Assembly (NCBI GenBank): GCA_036939355.1
Contig: JALLAP010001903.1
Coordinates: 1 to 10,265, forward strand
DNA: 10,265 bases
DNA from: Thalassiosira profunda
Taxonomy: Eukaryota > Bacillariophyta > Thalassiosirophyceae > Thalassiosirales > Thalassiosiraceae
Direction: 5' to 3'
The notes under the pieces were generated by a model. The model saw nothing but the letters and a program-made list of their open reading frames with translations. It was not told the DNA's origin and ran no database searches. The position numbers and the translations under genes are program-made. This document shows positions 1 through 7,176 of the stretch, in pieces. Each line of letters begins with the position of its first letter. Position 1 is the first letter of the stretch.

Positions 1-779
1 TGTCCGAGCACGGAGATCTGCCTTTGAAGACGAAGGGCACCGACGAAGAGAAGGCATTGGCCCAATGGGTGAGCAAGATGCGCTCGAAGGTCCGCAAGGG
101 GCATGCCTCCGTCGTCAAATTCCCCCACCGCCTCGAGGCGCTGGAGGCTCTGGGCGTCAAGTGGGAGGACAACAAGGACGCCCGCTTCGACGAAATGTTC
201 GCAAAATTGCTGGCCTATCGTCGGGAGCACGGAACGTTCCGCATGCCGTCGTTGGAAATGATAAAGGCGTCGGGGGACAAGGACCTGCTCACGCTGCACA
301 ATTGGGTGTACAGCCAGGTGGGGGCGCACCGGTACCAGCTCCCCACGAAAAAGCCAGCGCTGGTCCGTCGGTTCCTCGACGCTGGATTCTCTTTTGAGCG
401 GTGGTACTCCACGGCCGGGGGAGGGGTTGTTAGGGAACTGCCCCCCTTCGACGCCATTTGCCGGAGGTACGTGGAGAACAACGGGGAGATGCTCGCGAGC
501 GACGACGCGATCTTGAAGGCGGCGCAGGCAAAGCAGCCGAAGAGGCGTCCGTACAAGAAGCGGAAGAAGAAGGGGGAGGGGGCGACGGCGGAGACTCCGG
601 TGGCTGGGGAAGGGGAAGAGTCGAATATTGCGTCGGCTGAGGCGGCGGAGCAAGATGCAGCGATGGAGGGCGTGGAGGCTGCCGCAGTCGATGCCGCGGC
701 AATTGGCACTGAAGAGGCTGCGATTGATACTGCAATGGAGGCTGTGGCGGATGCATCGACAGGAAATGTCGCCGTGTAA
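1..779 (+). CDS. HA-repeat (helicase-associated domain) protein, HA-A, 5'-truncated
   Basis: The frame is open from base 3 to a TAA at 777-779, giving 258 visible residues; the real start lies off the window. The visible part begins inside one HA unit (about residues 1-58, with HGDLPL, ALAQWV and FPHRLEALEALGVKWE). A second HA unit follows (about 62-136: FDEMFAKLLAYRREHG, LLTLHNWV, then FSFERWY). Conserved Trp and Gly positions and the hydrophobic spacing fit the helicase-associated family (Pfam PF03457 type). A Lys/Arg block (PKRRPYKKRKKK, about 180-192) looks like a nuclear localisation signal. The tail is Ala/Glu-rich low complexity. No helicase motor is visible. It resembles the HA protein at 3145-4441 in unit order and key residues, so the two are probably paralogues. 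The family is usually inferred to bind nucleic acid; the role here is unknown. It converges on the amidase, with 74 nt between the stop codons. Confidence 0.72.
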   Translation, partial: SEHGDLPLKTKGTDEEKALAQWVSKMRSKVRKGHASVVKFPHRLEALEALGVKWEDNKDARFDEMFAKLLAYRREHGTFRMPSLEMIKASGDKDLLTLHNWVYSQVGAHRYQLPTKKPALVRRFLDAGFSFERWYSTAGGGVVRELPPFDAICRRYVENNGEMLASDDAILKAAQAKQPKRRPYKKRKKKGEGATAETPVAGEGEESNIASAEAAEQDAAMEGVEAAAVDAAAIGTEEAAIDTAMEAVADASTGNVAV

Positions 780-853
780 TGGGAAGGTGGGGATTTTGGG
801 TGTGAAATGCGAGGACGACGTGCAACATTGTGTATTATAATTGTCAGTTCATT

Positions 854-2738
854 TCAGAGTGGTGGGCGTTCGCCAAGAATGTCGACGAATAGCTCTGGCT
901 TGGCGACACCATCCTCCAAAATGCCCTGCGATGCACTTGCCACACAGAATAGCAAGTCCTCTCTCCAGTGCGCCGCTTGGATCTGCAGAGATATCGGAAG
1001 AGACGTCTCCTCATCGTAGGCGATCGGAAACACAATCGCCGGTACCCCGGTCAGATTGCCGTGTATCACGTACTTCATCAAGGCCGTTGTCTGCGCAAGG
1101 TTGGACTCTCCCCGAGGCTTGGCACTTTTCTCGAACAACGGCGCACAGCACGGCGTGGCCGGAGAAAGAATTACATCCACCGTGTTCCGGAAAAGATCCT
1201 CAATTTGTTGCATGGCGTAGCTTCTAATCTTTTGTGCGGCCAAGAATTCGGTGCCGGACCAACACTCTCCGATAATCAGTGATATCCTTGTCTCAGGGGA
1301 CAATTTGTTGAAGTCGCTAGAATGAGATTTCATCGCCGACGCCACTTCTGTTGTTATCGTAACAGAGTGCGCAAGATGTATCTCGTGTAGGTGTGAGAAA
1401 CTGACGGAAACGATATCAGCGCCCAGAGACCGATAGTGTTCGATCGCTCGCCTGGTGGCGGCGACCACGTTGGCATCTGCATCTTCAATGTGATCTTCGA
1501 AGATGCCGATTCGGATGCCTTCCAGAGAGCTCGAGCCAGACCGTTCATCGTTTGTCACGTAATCGTGCAGATGCACTGGCGGCTGTTTCTGCGATTGGTG
1601 GCGATGATCGTCTTCTGCCGCCCCTGCCATGACTGCGTACGCCAACGCTGCGTCGTGGACGGACGACGCCAATGGCCCAAAATGGATGATGCTGTAGCCC
1701 GCACTGGAATCTACTGCAATGCGTTTGAAGGTTGGCTTCAGGCCTACGCACCCACAAAGACTGGAGGGGATGCGGATGGATCCTCCACCATCGCCCCCGA
1801 TGGCCAACGGTACCAGTCCCATCGATACCGCTGCAGCACTGCCACTACTGGATCCTCCCGTGTAGTAATGTATCCCGTCTTTTCCGTAGGGGTTCTTGGG
1901 AGTGCCATGCAGACGATTGTATCCTGTCGTACCCATGCCAAGCTCGTGTTGATTCGCCTTTCCAACTAGAAGTGCTCCCTGCTGTCGCAGCTTGGCGATG
2001 NGTACCCATGCCAAGCTCGTGTTGATTCGCCTTTCCAACTAGAAGTGCTCCCTGCTGTCGCAGCTTGGCGATGGGAAGCGGATCCTTCTCCACTGGTTCG
2101 GCAAGAAAAGACGTTCCCTTGGTCACTGGAAAGCCCACCGTTGGGATCTCATCTTTCACGAGAAACGGAACCCCGTCCAATACGCCCATCGCATTCCCAT
2201 CCCGGTACCTCTTTGTGCTTTCGGCCGCCTGTGACCGCAACTCTGCGACATCCATCTGAGAAACGACGCTAAGATTGTTGCTTTGTGCATTCATCGTTTC
2301 GACCGCGCTTATGATTCTTTCCACAACCTGTGAGGGAGTTATTGCCTCCTCCATATATCGAGTAGTGTAATCTGCAATCGTCCAATGTCGAAACTCCCCT
2401 CTCCCCGGCTTCTGATTGTTTCCCATTGCGAGTAGCTTTTGCAAATCGAGTGGTGCTTCCTCCACCATCTTTCTATGCATCACCTCTTCTTCCGATGTCA
2501 TATCGTGAATAGGATAGTACAGCGGAAGCAGAGGTTGCGGCTCTCCCTCCGCCCCACCTTCGAATCTCGGATGTGGCGAGGTCGCAAAGCGAACCATCTC
2601 GCGCACTCCGTTCTGCCGCTTGAGCAGTTCCTGGATCAGCGTCCCGATGACGGGGAAGCGGAGGAGCCGCGAGAAGAGATCGAGTGTGCGCCCGCTGAAG
2701 CGGGGCGATTTAACGGGTTTGAGGTTGTACGCAGCCAT
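854..2738 (-). CDS. FAAH: Plant-type fatty acid amide hydrolase (amidase-signature enzyme), interrupted by an assembly duplicate
   Basis: This amidase-signature serine hydrolase most resembles plant FAAH, which cleaves N-acylethanolamines to free fatty acid and ethanolamine at membranes. The first ATG is at 2738 (MAAYNLKPVK) and the TGA is at 854-856. Counting the 72-nt duplicate around N 2001 once gives 603 residues in a single frame, close to the roughly 607 of Arabidopsis FAAH. With that numbering, the Ser-cisSer-Lys triad is visible: Lys195 in FLVKDE, Ser272 in TGGSSSGSAA, and the nucleophile Ser296 in GDGGGSIRIP. Other plant-FAAH-like stretches are the N-terminal helix (FSRLLRFPVIGTLIQELLK), FRHWTIADY...ITPSQV, VEKDP and KANQHELGMGTTG. 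No targeting signal is evident; the N-terminal hydrophobic helix may contact membrane. The gene has no recognised intron. It is divergent from HA-B and convergent with HA-A. A generic amidase is the alternative, but the N-terminal match favours FAAH. Confidence 0.85.
1929..2073. repeat. 72-nt perfect direct duplicate flanking a single N (assembly junction)
   Basis: Bases 1929-2000 and 2002-2073 are identical over 72 nt, and the only N in this part of the window, 2001, separates them. The left copy ends exactly at the N and the right copy begins exactly after it, as expected when two overlapping contig ends are placed side by side instead of merged. The insertion has period 73, so it shifts the amidase frame. 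Counting the repeat once makes the protein run straight through the KANQHELGMG region into TTGYN, which matches the amidase family. Confidence 0.93.
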
Positions 2739-3144
2739 GACGATGATATGAATATCCTCTTTGCATGATGTTCGCAAATGCAATCAGACAATGAAAACAG
2801 TGCATCGTCCTTGCAAGGTCCCAGATTTCCAGGCCACCGGGTATCAGCGGTCTTCAGCGGTGTATACACAGGCGACGGGAGAGCAGAGCGGAAGGTGCTG
2901 GTCGGTGAGAAAATGTTGATGATGTCAGTGCGCTGGGATGGTGATGGCAGTGTGGGCGGCGGGGACGGGGATCGGGGAGAAGGTGGGTGTGAGAAAGTGA
3001 GAGAAGGATGGAGGGCCGACATCGCGTCAACCTTCCTCAACTCAACGCTTCACCAAACAACAACGCTGCAACAACGCGCACAAAAAGCACCCCCACCCGA
3101 GCAACAACGAACGACGAAGCTCGCACCGCGGAGATCGATGCACC
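2739..3144. promoter_or_regulatory. Divergent intergenic region between the amidase and HA-B
   Basis: This 406-nt region separates the amidase ATG (2738, minus) from the HA-B ATG (3145, plus), so it must hold both leaders and probably both promoters. Visible items are a short direct repeat TCAGCGG (2844-2850 and 2854-2860) next to TGTATAC; a plus-strand G-run block at 2954-2977 (GGG, GGGG, GGGG, GGGG with loops of 4, 2 and 3 nt) that fits a G-quadruplex pattern; and a C/A-rich, CAA-repeating stretch at about 3040-3120 directly before the HA-B ATG, which looks like an unstructured 5' leader. No convincing TATA box was seen. No protein-coding exon is supported here. Confidence 0.55.
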
Positions 3145-4441
3145 ATGCCCACAGCGACAAAGGACGCCGCTGCGGCGGCAAAGGCTGCAAAGGTGAGCTT
3201 TCCATGGCCATTTGGACGGGCGAGACTGTGGCGCTGTCCGGGGGCTAATCTCTGCAAACTCGAGATCAGCCCTTGCGCCGTCGGTGCACCTGAATGTTTG
3301 TGTCTGGGCAGCATCGGTGCACATAAAAAATGCTCAATCGCCCACTCCTTTGCAAATATTGAAGGGAAAGTCGCCGACGAAGGCCCCCGTCAAGTCGGCG
3401 GCGGGGAAGACGACCGCCAAGAGGGGTAGAGGGAGGCCTCGGAAGAACGAGGCGGCTGCTGCAAAGGCAGTGCCTGATGATGAGAGGGCTCTCCCCTATA
3501 CTCTCGAGGAATATCCCCAACTGGCCTTGGACGAGGGCGTCGATTACAGCGACCTCGCCGCGGCGTTCAAGAAACCGCTGTTTTCCGATCCCTCGCGGCC
3601 TCTGAAGATTGCCTACTCCCAACAGAAGAAGGTGTTGAGCGAGCGCGCCAAAGCCCAGACGAAGAAGAACAAAGCGCTGAACGAGTACAACAAGGTGCGC
3701 GAGAGGTATCTCCAGAAGAAGCTGGCGCTGTCCTTGGCGGACGATGCGGTGAAGGAGGTTTCGGCGAAGGCCGGGAGTTGGACGCGGAAGGTGTTCGATT
3801 TGGAGCTGCTGGAAGAGTGCGAGTGGAACGCCAACCTGCAGAAGCTGAAAGAATACAAGGAGCTCAATGGGAAGCTCCCGCCCAGCGTCAACAAGGCTAC
3901 GACCGACGAGGAGCGGGCGCTGGCGATCTTCGTGGCGGGGGTGCGCGGCCAGACCGCGGACGACAACGACGACGAAACGACGGAGAAGAAGAAGTCCGGA
4001 AAGGTCCGCCTCAAGGACTACCCCCACCGCATCGAGAAGCTGGCCGAGCTTGGCCTCGCCTTCGAACCCCGCAGCACCGCCGCGAGCTGGGAGGCCATGT
4101 TCCGCCGACTCGTCGAGTACAAGGAGGAGATGGGCACGCTGCGCTTCCCGACCGACGAGCAGTGCGCGGCGACGGGCGACGCGGACCTGATCGCGCTGCA
4201 GAAGTGGGCGAAGGGTCAGGTGCTGACTCACCGCTACGGGAAGAAGGTGGACAAGGAGCGCGAGGAAAAGCTGCGGGGAATCGGATTCGACTACGAGAAG
4301 TGGTACGCCAAGCCCGCGAAGGCGAAGCGGAGCGGTGGAAAGCGGAAGAGCCCTCCGGAGGAGTTGGCGGCGGATGCGGACGACCGGAAGATGCCGGCCA
4401 AAGAAGAGGCGGCGCCGGCGGAGATTGCCATGGAGGTTTGA
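3145..4441 (+). CDS. AT-hook plus tandem HA-repeat protein, HA-B, one intron
   Basis: Two exons are inferred: 3145-3192 (ATG, 16 codons, Ala/Lys-rich) and 3365-4441 (TGA), joined in phase 0, giving 374 residues. An intron is required because the exon 1 frame hits a stop at 3427-3429, while the long downstream frame has no ATG near its beginning; the donor AAG|GTGAGC and acceptor GAAG|GGA fit. The protein has a basic Ala/Lys N-terminus; an AT-hook at residues 36-43 (RGRGRPRK, core Gly39-Arg40-Pro41); a charged helical segment at about 100-150 that could form a coiled coil; HA unit 1 at about 168-250 (WNANLQKLKEYKELNG, YPHRIEKLAELGLAFE); HA unit 2 at about 257-331 (WEAMFRRLVEYKEEMG, FDYEKWY); and a Lys-rich then acidic tail. 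AT-hooks bind the minor groove of AT-rich DNA, so a nuclear DNA-binding role is inferred. No helicase domain is present. It is probably a paralogue of HA-A on the same strand. Confidence 0.8.
3193..3364 (+). other. Spliceosomal intron of HA-B
   Basis: The inferred intron is 172 nt, with donor GTGAGC directly after AAG and acceptor TTGAAG at 3359-3364, in phase 0. Retention would shift the frame (172 is not a multiple of 3) and end the protein after 94 codons. A second AG at 3369-3370 would also splice in phase 0 and drop two residues (Gly-Lys), so tandem acceptors 6 nt apart are possible. The acceptor tract is only mildly pyrimidine-rich (CCCACTCCTTTG). Confidence 0.75.
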
Positions 4442-4608
4442 TTGCAACGCAAGGAGCCCCAGTGCCATGGAGATTGCAACACAGGAGGCGCGAGTACAAA
4501 CGGTCTTTACATAACAACTTTCACGCCCAAATATCCTTTCAATGGAAAGACACGGCCTCTCTCAACAAGTATCGTCTGTGCTTTCATTTGCAGGTGTGTG
4601 CGATACTA

Positions 4609-6815
4609 TCAACCCCGGAGACGATTGAGGTTCCAATATTCCTTGCATATCCCCGCGTGTCCTTCATTTGTAACAGTCGAGCATCTGAAGTTACCGCGAC
4701 CTTGTGGTTCGACGGTAGGGTATAGGACTCCGAATGGTCCGTACTGGTCGCCCCTTTCCGCCCCGACCCAATAAAAATCAACTACTCACAGCGTCTTAAT
4801 GAGTGACAATGTTTGTTGTGCACAGCAATGGATAATATCTCAAACTCACCTCCAACCGGAGTGCTGGAGCGGTCAAACGAATGCGTGTGTTGGCTGTCCT
4901 GCAGTATTGTATTCCCAAAATGCAAGAGCTGAATATCATGTCTCAAACTCACCTCCCTTTGCTAGGATCAGACACAGCAAAGGTGCCGTTGTAATATATT
5001 TTGTCCCAGAAGGCGTGAAAGTCACTCCGAATGTTGTCCAGCTCCTTGATTGTGTAGTTCNTTGTAATATATTTTGTCCCAGAAGGCGTGAAAGTCACTC
5101 CGAATGTTGTCCAGCTCCTTGATTGTGTAGTTCAACCCTCCATGAAGTTGCACGCCAAACCAGCGGCTCCCTGTAAAGATCATACTGACTCTGTCATCAA
5201 GTTCAACATCGAGGTTGCCCTGGGTAAAGTTGCCTCTCGCCATGCGGGTGTAGATTGGCCTCGAATATTCCCGGACGTACTCCGTGCAATTAGGATCAAT
5301 CGCGGCGATCCATGTCTCGTTACTGATCTCGCTGATGATGAAAGGACACGGCTTCTCTAGCTCGCAGTGCCTGCCTTCGTACTCGGGATTGGTGCATTGG
5401 CACGTTCGGTCCTGCAAGCACACACCATTCAGATTGCAGTCGGTATCGCTCTGACACTCATTGCAGGTGATTGACAGCGTTGCATCATGCTGGATTGTGC
5501 CAATCCAGATTTGCCATTCGTCATCCGGGACATCCAATAGATCGTACTCATCAGTAGTTGACGACCGAAGCAACCACGGACAAGAAGACTCTTTCAAATC
5601 CGTCGTCTTCCGGATCTTCTCATGAGTGAAGACCCAAGCATCCTCTTCTTCGCAATACATGATAACTGCGCCAATCACCGACTCTCCAAAAGGACCGTCT
5701 CCTGATTTACGCATCTCTCGGTACATGGGCCTTCCGTCATGCGTGCCATCCATTTTGTAGAGCCCATTGAAGTAACTGTACACCAAGAGCCTGTTTTCTT
5801 CCTCCCCGCCACCAATGTCGACCCATGCGTGCTCCCACACATCGTCTCCAAAGTCGACAGTAATTGAAGCGCACTGAAAGCGCCCCTGCTGTTGAAAGAC
5901 TGCCACAGTGATAAGCCCGGCAAATAGCGCAAGAAAGTTCACCGCGTACACAATCTTGGTGAATAAAGTCATCTTCTTCCGAAACAGGTATGGCTTGCGT
6001 TCGAATTCGGTCTTGAAGCACGTTGCGGATGTAGCTTTCCTGAGGCGCTTCCCCAGAATATCCAGCGTGCACAGCCGGAACGCAATATCGTCAATCATGC
6101 TCACAAAGTTGAGAGCAAGCATATCGTAAAATATCTCCAGGACGGCTTCCCCTTGCACAACGACCAAATAGACAGCTATGAGGAACAAGTATCCAACGGC
6201 CAACCGGCCCACCGCCGACGCCACAAACTTCCCGTACGAAAATCCCAGTTTACTCCGCAGCGAACTCTTCGGTATCACCCGTAGGAGATAGAGCGCGGTT
6301 GGGATTTCCTCTTCCGTCAAAAGTGCAACGAGAAGCGAAATAAACTGCGCCACCCGAACCGACGTGCTGACATTGGCAGGGATATTCAATGGATTGTTCG
6401 GCGTGGCATGGTCGAGGTTGTCAAATAATGCGAGGACGAGGCACGTGATGGATATGCCGAGAATGAAGAAGGCGAATCCAAATGGCAGCGAGAGAATATC
6501 CTCCGTGAAGAGCAGTGTGTGCGTCGATTGGGGCAGAGTGATGGCCTCCCGGCGGGGCGCGTCCTTGACATCGGGGCCATCCAGCGCGCTCTGGAAGACG
6601 ATGACGCCGCTCGCCCGCCGCCCCACCTCCTCCACGCCCCTGCGACGGTCGTTCGATGGACCGACACTCGCTAGAGAGGCGGCGAGCTGTATGTCGCCCG
6701 ACGTCGATTCCTGCCGACCAACGCCTAGACTGCGCGCCGTCGCCACCGACTCGGCGAGCGGGGCGTCGTCCGCGGCGTACAGCGCCAGCCCCTCCTCCGC
6801 CTCTGGGGTGGCCAT
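4609..6815 (-). CDS. Multi-span membrane protein with duplicated ectodomain modules around an EGF-like domain
   Basis: The first ATG after the upstream stop is 6815 (MATPEAEEG). The inferred exons are 6815-4953, 4893-4850 and 4781-4609, with the duplicate around N 5061 counted once; this totals 2007 nt, or 668 residues. An acidic, Ser-rich N-terminus (1-105) precedes membrane segments at about 112-131, 154-168, 197-220 and 284-307. The ectodomain has module 1 (about 340-442: SYFNGLYKMDGTHDGRPMY, DVPDDEWQIWIG), an EGF-like domain (about 451-490: CNECQSDTDC, GVC, TCQC, GRHC) and module 2 (about 500-618: EYSRPIYTRM, SSTPVGVDFYWVG). Sequons N499ET, N509CT, N529FT, N562YT and N585GT suggest glycosylation outside the cell or in the lumen. 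Similar modules occur in many algal hypothetical proteins. No biochemical function is recognised; a receptor-like or adhesive surface role is only a guess. The 3' exons are inferred, not proven. Confidence 0.72.
4782..4849 (-). other. Second intron of the membrane protein gene
   Basis: The inferred intron is 68 nt, read on the minus strand: donor GTGAGT after GGAG, acceptor GAGTAG before TTGATTTTTATTGGG, phase 1. Without splicing, the module 2 frame would be lost just after STPVG; with it, the frame continues as VDFYWVG...GDQYGPFGVLYP, mirroring the end of ectodomain module 1. Confidence 0.68.
4894..4952 (-). other. First intron of the membrane protein gene, bordering a 44-nt microexon
   Basis: The inferred intron is 59 nt on the minus strand: donor GTGAGT after GGGAG, acceptor GGACAG at 4899-4894, phase 2. 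A competing acceptor CTGCAG lies 5 nt upstream but would put the microexon in the wrong frame. The resulting microexon (4893-4850) encodes QHTHSFDRSSTPVG, whose STPVG end is expected at this point of the ectodomain module. Read-through instead hits TGA immediately at the donor. Confidence 0.66.
4989..5133. repeat. 72-nt perfect direct duplicate flanking a single N (assembly junction)
   Basis: Bases 4989-5060 and 5062-5133 are identical over 72 nt, separated by N 5061; overlap length and arrangement are the same as at N 2001. It lies in the membrane protein gene just after the FHAFWDKIYY coding stretch. Counting the copy once keeps the frame open (IYY-NGTFAVSDPS) into the splice donor at 4952. 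Confidence 0.93.
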
Positions 6816-7176
6816 GAGGAATTGCAACCGGGTCGGGTGCTGTCGGGTGTCGGGTATCTTTACGTACGTACAATCTAGGTAGGAGTAAGCTGGTGCAAGG
6901 CTGCAAGGCTGCAAGTGTGAATGAAGTATTGTAGAGCTCCTTCCCCCTCACAGCGATCTGGGCCGAGACAATAGCAACTGTATGTAGAGGGCTTTGTGCC
7001 TCTTAATCTCCTGTCTAAGCTTTCTTTAAAAGCTTGGTCGGTTAAAAAGACGTGCACAAAGGGCACTGAGCTCTGTTGCATTTGCACTCAGGTAGAAAGA
7101 TCTCCGCATCAAATCCACCAGCAAAATGAGCCTCTCGTAAGCTTTCCTGTCCGTCCTGTATTCATTTATTACCCTG
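6816..7176. promoter_or_regulatory. Intergenic region between bL1m and the membrane protein gene
   Basis: This 361-nt region holds the bL1m 3' end and the promoter and leader of the membrane protein gene (both minus strand). Visible structure near the downstream ATG includes a run of GTCGGGTG-type repeats (6832-6856; CACCCGAC on the coding strand), the perfect 10-nt palindrome TACGTACGTA (6861-6870) with two ACGT cores, and 2.75 copies of the 8-mer TGCAAGGC (6894-6915). Further up are two HindIII-type AAGCTT hexamers (7017-7022 and 7030-7035). None has a proven role. No gene or RNA gene was recognised. Confidence 0.45.
7165..7170 (-). terminator. Candidate poly(A) signal for bL1m (AATAAA)
   Basis: TTTATT on the plus strand reads AATAAA on the minus strand, 6 nt past the bL1m stop codon (7179-7177). 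The canonical hexamer fits a very short 3' UTR. The assignment rests on motif and position only. Confidence 0.5.

Noticed and set aside
1929..2073. Programmed frameshift, pseudogene or true tandem duplication in the amidase
   Set aside because: The perfect repeat is bounded on both sides by a single N and one copy restores the conserved protein, so an assembly artefact is the simpler explanation.
3212..3364. N-terminal extension of HA-B read from a TTG at 3212
   Set aside because: There is no ATG in this stretch; a good donor lies after the ATG exon at 3145-3192 and an in-phase acceptor precedes GKSPTKAP, so this is intron.
3266..4468. 400-codon open frame on the minus strand opposite HA-B
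   Set aside because: It is antisense to a gene with clear HA and AT-hook motifs; its Leu/Arg-rich, featureless translation is what GC-rich coding DNA gives on the opposite strand.
3778..4725. 315-codon plus-strand frame overlapping HA-B
   Set aside because: It is an out-of-frame shadow of HA-B, Gly/Arg-rich, and runs on into antisense of the membrane protein's last exon.
7017..7035. Paired AAGCTT hexamers as a hairpin terminator
   Set aside because: Each hexamer is self-palindromic; the combined stem is short and imperfect, and bacterial-type terminators do not apply here.
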